A DNA stretch of 51,257 nucleotides, taken from positions 1 through 51,257 of the forward strand of contig JAKSIM010000017.1 of the NCBI GenBank assembly GCA_024398845.1, given 5' to 3'. Source of the DNA: Fibrobacter sp. (GTDB lineage: Bacteria > Fibrobacterota > Fibrobacteria > Fibrobacterales > Fibrobacteraceae). The notes beneath the pieces were generated by a model, which had not been told where the DNA came from, ran no database searches, and worked only from the letters and a program-made list of their open reading frames with translations. How positions within the stretch are numbered: position 1 is the first letter of the stretch; the number at the start of each line of letters is the position of its first letter. Below are positions 1 through 8,352 of the stretch, piece by piece. Both the position numbers and the translations under genes were made by a program.

Positions 1-1513
1 TCTGCTTCTTGTGGGTGTATTCGAACTTGGATTCGCGAGTGATGGTTTCGCGGTAAGCCACCTGCGGAGCACCGGTCTGCACGTCGCAGTGGTATTCGCG
101 GCGCATACGTTCGATGTACACGTCAAGGTGAAGTTCGCCCATACCCTTGATGATGGTTTCGCCGGATTCCTTGTCGACTTCGACCTGGAACGTCGGGTCT
201 TCCTTCGTGAAGCGGTTGAGGGCCTTGGACATGTTGTCGAGGTCGTCACGGTTCTTGGCTTCGATAACAAGTTCGATAACCGGGTTAGGAACGTGCATGG
301 AAGTCATGTTGTAGTTGTTCTTGCCATCGGTGAAAGTCGTACCGGAAGCGCAGTCGATACCGAACAGGGCAACAATGTCGCCTGCACCGGCTTCGGTGAT
401 ATCCACCATTTCATCGGCGTGCATACGGACGAGACGGCCAACGGAAACCTTCTTGCCGGTTGCCATGTTGGTGATCATGTCGCCCTTCTTGAGCTTGCCC
501 TGGTACACACGGACGTAGGTGAGCTGGCCATAGCGGTCGTTCACGAGCTTGAATGCGTAGCAGACGAGCGGAGCGTTGTCTTCGCTCTTGAGCACGACTT
601 CGGCTTCTTCGTTGTCGAGGTCGAGGCACTTGTTTTCGACGTCGGTCGGGCACGGGAGGTAGTCGATGACGCCGTCAAGGAGCTTCTGCACACCGACGTT
701 CTTGTGGGCGGAACCCATGAACACCGGAGTGATGTCGAGGCTGATGGTTGCTGCACGGATGGTCTTCTTGATGAGGGCGATATCGATGTTGGTGTATTCG
801 CCTTCCATGGCCTTTTCCATGATTTCGTCGCTGTAGTCAGCGCAGCAGTCAATGAGCTTGGTGCGGTATTCGTTGGCCTGGTCAACGAGTTCGGCCGGGA
901 TTTCCTTTTCAATGAGGTCGTCACCGTTCGCGCCTTCGAAGTAGTAGGCCTTCATTTCGACGAGGTCGACCACGCCCTTCAGTTGGTCTTCGAGACCTAT
1001 AGGAATCTGCATGACGCAGGGCTTGTGGTTGAGCTTTTCCTTGAGCATGACTGCCACGCGGAGCGGGTTTGCACCGGAGCGGTCGCACTTGTTCACGAAC
1101 ACGACGCGCGGTACATGGTAGCGCTTCATCTGACGGTCAACGGTAATAGACTGAGACTGAACGCCTTCAACGCCGGTAAGAACGAGGATAGCACCGTCCA
1201 ACACGCGGAGAGAACGTTCCACTTCGATAGTGAAGTCCACGTGCCCCGGGGTATCGATGATGTTGATGGAGTCGGCTTCGCCGCTCTTGGTGTGGGTCCA
1301 GTTTGCGAAGGTGGCGGCGGACTGAATCGTGATGCCGCGTTCGCGTTCAAGTTCCATGGAGTCCATCGTGGCACCGACGCCGTCCTTGCCACGGACTTCG
1401 TGAATAGCGTGAATACGCTTTGTGAAGTAGAGGATACGTTCGGTAAGGGTTGTCTTACCGGAGTCGATGTGGGCAGAAATACCAATATTTCTGTGCTTTT
1501 CAATGTTTTTCAT
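1..1513 (-). CDS. fusA: Elongation factor G, mitochondrial/spd type (3' end outside window)
   Basis: GTPase that translocates tRNA and mRNA on the ribosome. The first 504 codons are in the window; the C-terminal domains lie beyond base 1. The start is the ATG at 1513, giving [15 protein letters not shown]. The G1 loop HIDSGKTT is at residues 15-22, followed by a switch region with [13 protein letters not shown], the G3 motif [18 protein letters not shown] and G4 NKCD. Phrases such as [31 protein letters not shown] and [14 protein letters not shown] resemble mitochondrial EFG1 and the spdEFG1 group more than E. coli FusA, so this is probably the translocase of a duplicated EF-G set. A -10-like CTACATTTG lies about 45 nt upstream (near 1560), and a weak GGAAAA precedes the ATG. 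Function is certain; the subtype comes from memory of the families. Confidence 0.95.
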   Translation of the reverse strand, partial: MKNIEKHRNIGISAHIDSGKTTLTERILYFTKRIHAIHEVRGKDGVGATMDSMELERERGITIQSAATFANWTHTKSGEADSINIIDTPGHVDFTIEVERSLRVLDGAILVLTGVEGVQSQSITVDRQMKRYHVPRVVFVNKCDRSGANPLRVAVMLKEKLNHKPCVMQIPIGLEDQLKGVVDLVEMKAYYFEGANGDDLIEKEIPAELVDQANEYRTKLIDCCADYSDEIMEKAMEGEYTNIDIALIKKTIRAATISLDITPVFMGSAHKNVGVQKLLDGVIDYLPCPTDVENKCLDLDNEEAEVVLKSEDNAPLVCYAFKLVNDRYGQLTYVRVYQGKLKKGDMITNMATGKKVSVGRLVRMHADEMVDITEAGAGDIVALFGIDCASGTTFTDGKNNYNMTSMHVPNPVIELVIEAKNRDDLDNMSKALNRFTKEDPTFQVEVDKESGETIIKGMGELHLDVYIERMRREYHCDVQTGAPQVAYRETITRESKFEYTHKKQ

Positions 1514-1632
1514 ATGTTTTTTCCACTAATGGAGTTGATGTTGTTAAGTTTGCGCCCAAATGTAGAAAAAAATTGCCTCATGCTCAAGGGGCAGAGGCTC
1601 ATAGATGGTGATGGAGAGGTGAAAAAAGCTTA

Positions 1633-2268
1633 TTATGGCTTAATTTCGCCAGTTGTTTCCGCTTGTTCGGGCTTTTGCGCATCGGCATTGGCGAGCGCTT
1701 TAAAGTAGGCTCCTGCGGTTTTGCCGACTTCGTTGGTGTCGTAATAGGTGTAGGCGCCGTTTCCAAGGGCCCCAATGGCGGGGATTACGCGGAGTAGCGT
1801 TTTGCTTGCGAATTTAGTGGAAACCTTGACTCCGATTTTAGTGAGGAGGGCACGGAGGGCAGTGGTCGAGAGTTGTTGCACGACGATGCGGCTTCCGGTG
1901 CGCACGGCGAGGTCACGTAGGAGCGAGGCTGCACTGTGGCGGAACAGGCACCAGACCATGGCTTCTCGGCTGAGAAGCGCCAGTTTCCCATGCGTAGCGG
2001 CAATGTCTGCTACGAGCTGCGCTTGGATTTTCCAGACGGCGGCGATATCTGGGAGGGCTGTCAAAATACCAGTAAGACCGGCGGGGATGGAGAGAGAGGC
2101 GCTGACCGTTGCCGCCTTGAAGGCTGCCTGGCGGGTGAGGCGCACGACTTTTTCGTCGGGGTCCACAAGAGGAATGTGGAGAGAATCCGGAATGTCGGTA
2201 ATCAGGTCAAAGAGAATGCTCGATGCTTTTTCCTTCAAAAATTCCTTGGTATTGGATTCCTGTGCCAT
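1633..2268 (-). CDS. EcsC-like protein
   Basis: A 211-residue protein without a signal peptide. The central part (about residues 50-180) alternates small-residue-rich hydrophobic helices, with a stretch ILTALPDIAAVWKIQAQLVA followed by IAATHG. This resembles the EcsC family, whose members carry a similar LP-D-hydrophobic-Q-hydrophobic pattern and have poorly known, membrane-related roles. The tail is Lys/Glu/Pro-rich. The ATG at 2268 has a strong GGAGG 6 nt upstream and a TATATT -10 about 25 nt upstream, so it has its own promoter despite following the map pair on the same strand. The family call is by pattern only, and the molecular function is unknown. Confidence 0.6.
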   Translation of the reverse strand: MAQESNTKEFLKEKASSILFDLITDIPDSLHIPLVDPDEKVVRLTRQAAFKAATVSASLSIPAGLTGILTALPDIAAVWKIQAQLVADIAATHGKLALLSREAMVWCLFRHSAASLLRDLAVRTGSRIVVQQLSTTALRALLTKIGVKVSTKFASKTLLRVIPAIGALGNGAYTYYDTNEVGKTAGAYFKALANADAQKPEQAETTGEIKP

Positions 2269-2293
2269 AAATTCCTCCGGGATGTACCTACAA

Positions 2294-2299
2294 AATATA
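2294..2299 (-). promoter_or_regulatory. -10 element of the EcsC-like gene
   Basis: TATATT on the minus strand, 25 nt upstream of the ATG at 2268, followed by a GGAGG ribosome-binding site at 2274-2278. It matches the -10 hexamer seen at the tRNA genes of this window. Confidence 0.55.
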
Positions 2300-2359
2300 A
2301 TATTAGGCCGAAGTAAAATTTGCTTGGCCTAGGTTAAAATTGAATTTTGATGAATTTTG

Positions 2360-2695
2360 CTAAAAGAATATTTTAGCAAGACCGCCGGCAAGGCCGGGGA
2401 GCGTGTAGCTCAGGGTATGGTTTTCGAGCCAGTAAGAGGCGATTTCGTCAATCCACTTTCGGTCGCAGCTGATGCTTGTGACCGAAACCTCGGTATCCTT
2501 CCCCATGTCGTTAAAGCTGTAGTAGGCTCGCAGGGCAATGGGGGCTTTTTCTCCGTGCAAAAGAACTGAAATGTCTGCGTAACCTTGTTCGGAATTGATG
2601 GCGAGATTCTGGATCTCTCCAAAACGCTGGACTAGCTCGTTCTTGCGGATTACGGCTTCGATTGCTTTGTCGCGCGCCTTGCTAAGGAAACTCAT
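2360..2695 (-). CDS. Small conserved-looking hypothetical protein
   Basis: A 111-residue soluble protein I do not recognise. The N-terminal part is helical and charged (SFLSKARDKAIEAVIRKNE), the middle looks like a beta-rich fold with alternating strands, and the end is hydrophobic (LPGLAGGLAKIFF). Its ATG lies 9 nt after the map stop codon, with AAGAG just upstream, so it is very probably co-transcribed with map. The last codons and stop lie inside a hairpin, GCTAAAA-5 nt-TTTTAGC (2359-2377), that may end the map transcript. No function can be assigned. Confidence 0.6.
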   Translation of the reverse strand: MSFLSKARDKAIEAVIRKNELVQRFGEIQNLAINSEQGYADISVLLHGEKAPIALRAYYSFNDMGKDTEVSVTSISCDRKWIDEIASYWLENHTLSYTLPGLAGGLAKIFF

Positions 2696-2704
2696 GACTC
2701 TTGA

Positions 2705-3466
2705 TTACCTCGGAAGCGTGAGAATTTCGATGCCGTCGCGAGTCTTTACAACAGTGTGTTCCCACTGGGCGGAGAGACTTCCGTCGCGGGTCACGGCGGT
2801 CCAACCGTCGGCGAGGGTCTTGGTGCCCGGACGGCCCACGTTAATCATTGGCTCGACGGTAAAGACGTTGCCGACTTCGATAAAGCGGTTGTTCTCGCTG
2901 TTGCGAAAGTGAAGTACCGTCGGCTCTTCGTGGAAACCGCGACCAATGCCGTGACCGCAGTAGTCTTCGACGACGCTAAAGTCGTGCTCGTCGGCGATGT
3001 CCTGGATGGCGCAGCCGATGTCGCTCCAGCGGGCTCCTTGTTCGCCTGCTGCGCGGATACCTTCTTCCATGCAGAACTTGGCGGTGTCGACGAGTTCGCG
3101 GGCGATGTCAGAGGGCTTGCCGCAGTAGAACATGGCGCTTGTGTCGCCGTGGTAACCCTGAAGGATGGTCGTGATGTCGATGTTCACGATATCGCCATCC
3201 TTGAGAATGGTCTTTGCGCTCGGAATGCCGTGGCAAATTACTTCGTTGATGCTGATGCATGCGTAGCGCGGATAACCGTGGTAACCCATACAGGCCGAGA
3301 TGCCTTTGTGCTGGCGAGTGAAATCGCCTATGAATTCATCGATTTCCAGCGTGGAGACGCCCGGTTTCACCATCTCACCAGCACGGATGAGGGTTTCTGC
3401 GGCGAGGGCGCCTGCGTCGCGGATCAGTTCAATTTCTTTAGCGGATTTTACTTTAATCTTTGCCAT
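2705..3466 (-). CDS. map: Methionine aminopeptidase, type I
   Basis: Removes the initiator methionine from nascent proteins in the cytoplasm. The 253 residues match the usual type I length without an N-terminal zinc-finger extension. Metal and catalytic residues are visible in order: the His in INEVICHGIP, Asp in NIDIT and HGDTS, His in GHGIGRGFHEEP, Glu in FTVEPMI and Glu in WEHTVV. The gene is the first of a pair with the small protein ending at 2360. Upstream lies a heptamer-repeat block (3473-3640) rather than an ordinary leader. A TATAAT on the minus strand near 3520-3526 may be the -10, which would put a repeat-derived 5' UTR of about 50 nt before the ATG, with no clear Shine-Dalgarno. 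Confidence 0.96.
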   Translation of the reverse strand: MAKIKVKSAKEIELIRDAGALAAETLIRAGEMVKPGVSTLEIDEFIGDFTRQHKGISACMGYHGYPRYACISINEVICHGIPSAKTILKDGDIVNIDITTILQGYHGDTSAMFYCGKPSDIARELVDTAKFCMEEGIRAAGEQGARWSDIGCAIQDIADEHDFSVVEDYCGHGIGRGFHEEPTVLHFRNSENNRFIEVGNVFTVEPMINVGRPGTKTLADGWTAVTRDGSLSAQWEHTVVKTRDGIEILTLPR

Positions 3467-3472
3467 GAGAGA

Positions 3473-3640
3473 GTGGTTGGTGATTAGTGGTTAGTGTTTG
3501 GTGGGCGGCTGTGTCGCCATTATAAATCCTGTTTACTGCTTACTGCTTACTGTTTACTATCAAGTGGTTAGTGATTAGTGGTTAGAACGTTCATTTTTTG
3601 CATTATACTGTTTACCAACCACTGTTTACTAATCACTTAT
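3473..3640. repeat. Heptamer-period intergenic repeat block
   Basis: Upstream of map. One half is built from variants of TAGTGGT/TGGTTAG heptamers. The other is built from CTTACTG/TTTACTG heptamers in tandem (about 3532-3560), with two CTGTTTAC-type segments near 3610-3630. A short imperfect stem, GCGGC TGT GTCGC (G-U pair), sits at about 3506-3518. The same modules recur at 12032-12160, 47562-47778 and 50401-50637. Confidence 0.8.
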
Positions 3641-3642
3641 TT

Positions 3643-3710
3643 GGTGACTTCGTCACCCAATTCGCTTCGCCTCGGTCATGTTCAAGCAAGGCTTGAACGC
3701 GACTCTCGGT
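3643..3710. repeat. Double-hairpin intergenic repeat, copy 1
   Basis: Hairpin one is GGTGAC-TTC-GTCACC (3643-3657). A spacer with TTCGCTTCGCCTCGGTCAT follows. Hairpin two is GTTCAAGC-AAG-GCTTGAAC (3680-3698), and the element ends CGACTCTCGG. Copies 2 and 3 are at 12229-12295 and 12306-12374, with different stem bases that stay paired. This copy begins 6 nt beyond the stop codon of the helicase gene, on its 3' side, so it may act as its transcript end. Confidence 0.85.
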
Positions 3711-3715
3711 TCGCA

Positions 3716-5128
3716 TCATTTCTTCCAAATGTAGCGGTCAAGCAGGTAGGCGAGTAGCATTTGTTCGTCCTCTGTGCCGTTTGCGAGTTCCTTCGCGAGC
3801 GGAATAAAGTGACCGATGCGTTCCTTGGCTTTTTGACCGCCAAAATGATTGCGTTCCTTTTCGAGATGTTCGCGGGTGCGCTCGCTGACTTTCTTCGCGA
3901 TTTCTTCGTCGGTGAGCGGCTCCATCTTGATGAAGTTGATGCCGAAGTCTGCGGCCGTCTGACGCAGGTCGATTTCTTCGACCGGCGTGATGAGGGAAAT
4001 GCAAAGACCGTTACGGCCTGCACGGGCGGTACGTCCGCTGCGGTGCACGTAGACTTCGTGGTCGGCCGGATGGTCGTACACAATCACGTGGGTCACGTGG
4101 TCCACGTCAATACCGCGGGCTGCGACGTCTGTGCAAATCAAGATGCGAATTTTCTTGTCGCGGAAGGCGTTCAAAGTCTTTTCGCGCAGGTTCTGGGCGA
4201 CATCGCCACTCAGGGCCCCCACCTGGAAGCCGTAACCGGAAAGTACCTGTTCCAAATAGCTCACGTCGCATTTTTTGTTGCAGAAAATCATGCAACTGTC
4301 TGGATTGTAGTATTCCAGCACCTTGATGGTCATGGAATCCTTGTCCATCACGTCGCAAGCGTAGTAGCGGTGTTCAAGATTGTTCGCGATGACCTTGTCG
4401 TAACTGAGCGAAAGGAACTCAGCGCTCGGACGCTGGAATTCGCGGGCGAGGCTCTTCACCGTCTGCGGAATCGTTGCGCTGAACATGGTGCAAGAAAGCA
4501 CTTTGGGCAGGTACTTGCGAATCTTCTGCATGTCGGGGTAGAATCCCATCGAAAGCATTTCGTCTGCTTCGTCCAAGACGAGGTCGCGGATGTCAAGGAA
4601 GTCAACGTTTCCGCGGCTCACATGGTCCATGAGGCGTCCCGGTGTTGCAACGATGATGTGAACGCCTTCGCGGAGTGCCTTGAGCTGTGGCTCGTAGCTC
4701 ACGCCACCGAAAATGGCAACGGATTTGATTCCTGTTCCGACAGAGAGTTTTTCAATTTCGTCCTGCACCTGAATGCAAAGTTCGCGGGTCGGCACCAAAA
4801 TAAGGGCCTGCGGGAATAAGTGGTCGCGTACAATGACCTGCAAAAGCGGAAGTACGTAAGCGCCGGTCTTTCCCGATCCGGTCTTGGACTGCACCAGCAT
4901 GTCGCGTGCGGCAAGCATGTAGGGAATGGTTTTGCGCTGCACCGGCATGAGGTCGGTCCAGCCGTGGCCCGCGAGAATTTTCTTCTGTTCTTCGGGCAAC
5001 ATGTCAAACGTATAATCGGGGAGCTTGTGCTCGGGTTCGATAATCTTGACGGGAGTTAAAAATGGATTGACTTTTTCTTGTTTTACTTCGGCGTTTTCGT
5101 TTGCGCCATTAATTTGATTTTCGCTCAT
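3716..5128 (-). CDS. DEAD-box ATP-dependent RNA helicase
   Basis: An RNA-unwinding ATPase of the DEAD-box family, likely acting in ribosome assembly or RNA turnover. The 470 residues hold the full motif series: a Q-motif-like segment ending MPVQRKTIP, motif I QSKTGSGKTG, Ia PTRELCIQV, GG, Ib TPGRLMDH, motif II DEADEM, motif III SAT, then motif V ARGIDVDHV and motif VI HRSGRTARAG in the second RecA-like domain. The C-terminal tail (about 80 residues) is charged and ends in WKK. The ATG at 5128 has no Shine-Dalgarno, and TATCTT ends 10 nt upstream. The double-hairpin repeat lies directly after the stop. Family certain; which RNA it acts on cannot be told. Confidence 0.93.
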   Translation of the reverse strand: MSENQINGANENAEVKQEKVNPFLTPVKIIEPEHKLPDYTFDMLPEEQKKILAGHGWTDLMPVQRKTIPYMLAARDMLVQSKTGSGKTGAYVLPLLQVIVRDHLFPQALILVPTRELCIQVQDEIEKLSVGTGIKSVAIFGGVSYEPQLKALREGVHIIVATPGRLMDHVSRGNVDFLDIRDLVLDEADEMLSMGFYPDMQKIRKYLPKVLSCTMFSATIPQTVKSLAREFQRPSAEFLSLSYDKVIANNLEHRYYACDVMDKDSMTIKVLEYYNPDSCMIFCNKKCDVSYLEQVLSGYGFQVGALSGDVAQNLREKTLNAFRDKKIRILICTDVAARGIDVDHVTHVIVYDHPADHEVYVHRSGRTARAGRNGLCISLITPVEEIDLRQTAADFGINFIKMEPLTDEEIAKKVSERTREHLEKERNHFGGQKAKERIGHFIPLAKELANGTEDEQMLLAYLLDRYIWKK

Positions 5129-5138
5129 AATATCGCCA

Positions 5139-5144
5139 AAGATA
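5139..5144 (-). promoter_or_regulatory. -10-like hexamer close to the helicase start
   Basis: TATCTT on the minus strand ends 10 nt before the ATG at 5128; the sequence reads GCTATCTTTGG. It implies a very short 5' leader. Confidence 0.35.
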
Positions 5145-5172
5145 GCTTTTTATTGGCGTTACGGCAAAGCTG

Positions 5173-6444
5173 TTAGAGCGTCCAGTGGTATTCTAGACCT
5201 GCACTAATGAACCAATCTAGGGTAAATCCGCCTATCATAGAGGGCTGAGCTCCTGCATCGGGAGACGGGTCTACGTACATGTCGCGTCCACGGCTCGAAA
5301 TACCTGTGCGAAGTCCTAGGCCGTAGTGCTGGTGTAAAATAAAGTGGCTTCCCGCGCCTATGAGGGCTCCCTTATAGGCTTCCTCGAACTTGATGCGGGT
5401 CTTGTAGGCCTTAGATGGGGTCTTGACTTTTTTCTTTAAGCCAATGTCTTCTACAAAAAAGCTGTATTGGAACCCGAGGAAGGCAAATGGTGTAATATCA
5501 AGCCACTTTAACGGTTTGTAGTTCCTAGAGAGCATGGCGTTGAGGCCAATTTCGTGCTGGTAAAATTTCCAATGGTCCAGTTCCTTGTAAACGGTATCGT
5601 TCGGATCCGTTTTCATGTTGTGAACGGCAAGTCTGTAAATGAGTTCAAGCCCAATAAAATCATACCACGTCCCGCCGGCGTATACCGAGAAGAACGGGTC
5701 GGAATCATCTAGGAAGTTCCAAAGGCTTACGGAATCCTTGGTAACACGATAGTTGCGGATTGTACTCTTGGTGTGACTTTCTGTCCAATCATCGGGTGTG
5801 AGCGGTATATGCGCTTGGGAATACCCAATGCCAATGCCTACCCAGCCTTTAAATATGGGGACTTCCTGGAAGTATTCGTCGGGCTCGGTCGCCAGCTTTT
5901 GGCGTTCTTCTTTAGAGAGCCTGCGCTTTGCATCCCTGTCAAAGAACATATTGGCAACGTTATCGCCCATAGAAATTTTATCGGGGCTAATGTGTATTTG
6001 ACCTGCGGCCTTGGGCTCGGAAGCTGTTTCGTCAAATACGGCGATGTTGAGTTTGTCACCGTTTTTTGCTATGTAGAGTACGGTCTTGTCTTCAAGGGCT
6101 TGGAATTTTGCTTGCATTGCTGGGTGCCGTGCGCGCAAGTAATCCGGGTCTAGGTTCGGATCCATATTGGCGTTGAGCCAGCTTGCGTAACGCAAAGCGA
6201 CGGAATCGCGTTCCCATTCACCAAGTAAACGGCATTTGGGGTCCCCAATCCCCGCGTTGAATCTTCTGAGGGAAAGGCAAAATTCTTTCACGTCCAGGGC
6301 GGGATCGGCATCAAGCGACCAAATGAGAACTTCTCCATCCTTCCATACGGTTGGGTGCGAGTTGAAATAGGTTTCTTGACCTAAAGAGAACCCGACAAGC
6401 GTCAAAACGAGTGCCAATATGATGTGTGCAAAGGAGAATCTCAT
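5173..6444 (-). CDS. Exported protein, probable outer-membrane barrel
   Basis: A 423-residue protein with a signal peptide (residues 1 to about 22, ending LVGFSLGQ). The first half is mixed and charged. The second half (from about residue 195) has repeated short amphipathic strands rich in Gly, Tyr and Phe, such as IGIGYSQAHIPL, FSVYAGGTWYDFIGLELIYR and AFLGFQYSFFVED, ending in LEYHWTL. That pattern, with an aromatic-hydrophobic last strand, is typical of outer-membrane beta barrels. The start codon overlaps the stop of the preceding lipoprotein gene by 4 nt (ATGA), so the two are translationally coupled and may work together at the outer membrane. I do not recognise a named family. Confidence 0.65.
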   Translation of the reverse strand: MRFSFAHIILALVLTLVGFSLGQETYFNSHPTVWKDGEVLIWSLDADPALDVKEFCLSLRRFNAGIGDPKCRLLGEWERDSVALRYASWLNANMDPNLDPDYLRARHPAMQAKFQALEDKTVLYIAKNGDKLNIAVFDETASEPKAAGQIHISPDKISMGDNVANMFFDRDAKRRLSKEERQKLATEPDEYFQEVPIFKGWVGIGIGYSQAHIPLTPDDWTESHTKSTIRNYRVTKDSVSLWNFLDDSDPFFSVYAGGTWYDFIGLELIYRLAVHNMKTDPNDTVYKELDHWKFYQHEIGLNAMLSRNYKPLKWLDITPFAFLGFQYSFFVEDIGLKKKVKTPSKAYKTRIKFEEAYKGALIGAGSHFILHQHYGLGLRTGISSRGRDMYVDPSPDAGAQPSMIGGFTLDWFISAGLEYHWTL

Positions 6445-7133
6445 TTACGGGCTCCTTCGTACAAATTAACTCGAATCTGCTTTACTGCCGAACGGACCAA
6501 GGCTTCTAAATCATTTGGGGTTGGTGTCGAAATAGGTCTTTGAATTTCATCGACGGCACTAAAAAGCGGACGCTGCTTGTTGTTGTCCCAAAGCGTGTAC
6601 GAGACGATTGCGCTCAAGTTCTTTGAGGTCTTTTTGGAGGTGTTCTCAAGGTGAATGCGAGCGTAGTCAAAATAGTCTTCGCGATTTAGGTCTGTTCCGA
6701 CAATGAATTCATGCAAGAGCAGAATGTACGGGGGTGTTTTCCCGGAACTGTCCTTTACCATGACTCCTTGTTCTGGCAAGCGTCCCTTCATAAAGATGCG
6801 GCTGTCAAGTTTTTGACTTTCTTCAGGGAAGTTCTTGGTGTTCGCGTCTGGTATTTGCTCAAAGGACGGGTAGGCTCGGCGAAGCTCGTTTAGAAAAACG
6901 TCTTTGCAAAAAGCGGTTGCTTTGAGCTGGATGCTGTCTGGGCTCCACTTGAACTTTTTGGCAAACCAAGAGGATCGAGTAAGCACAAAGGCTTCGCTTG
7001 TACCAGCAATAGCGAGTTCTGAATAAGGGGCCTTTTGATACATCGGGTGGGATTTGGACCAATGATAACTAGGGCTGCAACCGACCAAGGCGCAAACCAT
7101 AATACACAAAATGACCCAATTCCTAAACACCAT
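6441..7133 (-). CDS. Lipoprotein of unknown function
   Basis: About 230 residues starting at the ATG at 7133 (MVFRNWVILCIMVCALVGC), which gives a clean lipobox LVGC. A longer reading back to 7172 would overlap pyrE and put arginines before the signal, so I reject it. An AGGG lies about 9 nt upstream. The mature part contains a conserved-looking core (ILLLHEFIVGTDLNREDYF, then LSAIVSYTLWDNNKQRPLFS) that resembles lipoproteins with an ABC-transporter-auxiliary-like fold, but I cannot name the family. It sits 23 nt after pyrE and overlaps the downstream exported protein by 4 nt. Confidence 0.7.
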   Translation of the reverse strand: MVFRNWVILCIMVCALVGCSPSYHWSKSHPMYQKAPYSELAIAGTSEAFVLTRSSWFAKKFKWSPDSIQLKATAFCKDVFLNELRRAYPSFEQIPDANTKNFPEESQKLDSRIFMKGRLPEQGVMVKDSSGKTPPYILLLHEFIVGTDLNREDYFDYARIHLENTSKKTSKNLSAIVSYTLWDNNKQRPLFSAVDEIQRPISTPTPNDLEALVRSAVKQIRVNLYEGARK

Positions 7134-7156
7134 ATGCAGAACCCTATTGCGAACTC

Positions 7157-7828
7157 TTACTGGGCGCCCCACTTTTCGCGATAGGCGTACACCTTGTCGA
7201 GGATTCCTTCGGGGGCGTTTATGGCCTTGCGGTTTTCTTCGTTCTCGAGGAAGGCAATGATGTCGTTTATGTTCACGATGCTGTGGGCTTCGATACCGTA
7301 TTCGTCTTGCACAGTTTGCAATGCGGATTTGCCGTTGTCGAGTTTTTCTTTGCGGTCCACCGAGATGAGAAGGCCTACGACGTTGGCGTTTTCAATCTGC
7401 GAAAGAGCTTGCATGGTTTCGTTGACAGATGTACCTGCGGTAATCACATCTTCGATGATGACGACGTTCGTCTTTTCGGCATACTTGTAACCGACGAGGG
7501 AACCGCCTTCGCCGTGGTCCTTGACTTCTTTGCGGTTGTACGTGAACGTGAGGTTCTTGGCGTACACGTCGCTGAGCTTCATGGCGGTGGCTGCGCAAAG
7601 GGGAATGCCCTTGTAGGCCGGACCATAGAGGTTCTGGGCCTTGCCGTCAAAGTGTTTCATGAAGGCGGCCGCGTAGAATTCGGCGAGCTTAGAAAGAGAT
7701 GCACCCGTACGGAATTCTCCGGTATTGATGAAGTACGGCGTGTTGCGGCCACTCTTGGTGACGAAGTCGCCAAATTTGAGTGCCCCGGATTCCACTAAGA
7801 AATGGACAAAATTATCGGTTTCAGTCAT
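7157..7828 (-). CDS. pyrE: Orotate phosphoribosyltransferase
   Basis: Makes orotidine 5'-monophosphate from orotate and PRPP in pyrimidine synthesis. The 223-residue protein has the family N-terminus (GALKFGDFVTKSGRNTPYFIN) and the PRPP-binding loop VVIIEDVITAGTSVNE. The flexible catalytic loop region reads KEVKDHGEGGSLVG. The ATG at 7828 has AGGAG about 7 nt upstream and follows the upstream membrane-protein gene by 9 nt. It is the third gene of the purU operon, so purine- and pyrimidine-related genes are co-transcribed here. Confidence 0.95.
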   Translation of the reverse strand: MTETDNFVHFLVESGALKFGDFVTKSGRNTPYFINTGEFRTGASLSKLAEFYAAAFMKHFDGKAQNLYGPAYKGIPLCAATAMKLSDVYAKNLTFTYNRKEVKDHGEGGSLVGYKYAEKTNVVIIEDVITAGTSVNETMQALSQIENANVVGLLISVDRKEKLDNGKSALQTVQDEYGIEAHSIVNINDIIAFLENEENRKAINAPEGILDKVYAYREKWGAQ

Positions 7829-7837
7829 TTAAAACTC

Positions 7838-8344
7838 CTAGGCCTTGGCTCCGGTGAGGAGGGCAATGATGCCTGCGAAAATATTGTGTTCGGTAATGAC
7901 CTGTATGGTCACTAAAATAGCAAGAACGAGTACACAAAGACCAATGTACCAGTAGAAAGATTTTTTGAATCCTTTGATTTTAATCTTGAAGAACAGCCAA
8001 GCGACAACGCTCAAGATGGAACTGAATATCCATGCGGCGGCGCCGGTCAGGTCCACAATGCAACTGACTCCGTAGGTGATGGCGATGCCCGGCATAAAGA
8101 AAAAGCAAATGCAAAGTACGCAGAGGAGTGCAAAACCAACGTAGTGAGCAAAGCCGCGTTCTCGTTGTACAATAATTTGCGGTTGCGTCATATCTGGATT
8201 TTGCTGCACGTATTCCGGTGCGGCTTCTTCGTTAATGGCTGTTTCTACCGAGGCCGCCGGTTCAACGTCCTGAACCGGTTCAACAGGTTGAACGTTTTCT
8301 GTTTGGTCTACGGAGGGAAGTTCATTCTGGTTTTCTTCGGACAT
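7838..8344 (-). CDS. Small membrane protein with acidic N-terminal tail
   Basis: 168 residues from the ATG at 8344 (MSEENQNELPSVDQTENVQ), preceded by AGGAG at a good distance. Earlier in-frame starts would run into purU and lack a ribosome site. Residues 1 to about 70 are acidic and rich in Pro, Val and Gln, probably disordered and cytoplasmic. Three hydrophobic segments follow: around FALLCVLCICFFFMPGIAI, around AAAWIFSSILSVVAWLFF, and around YIGLCVLVLAILVTIQVI. No family recognised. It sits between purU and pyrE with gaps of 8 and 9 nt. Confidence 0.75.
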   Translation of the reverse strand: MSEENQNELPSVDQTENVQPVEPVQDVEPAASVETAINEEAAPEYVQQNPDMTQPQIIVQRERGFAHYVGFALLCVLCICFFFMPGIAITYGVSCIVDLTGAAAWIFSSILSVVAWLFFKIKIKGFKKSFYWYIGLCVLVLAILVTIQVITEHNIFAGIIALLTGAKA

Positions 8345-8352
8345 AGGGACTC

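Noticed and set aside
11..1708. 565-codon plus-strand open frame
   Set aside because: It is the antisense shadow of fusA, whose minus-strand product shows all GTPase motifs; the plus-strand translation is a Val/His/Phe-rich string with no domain and no ribosome site.
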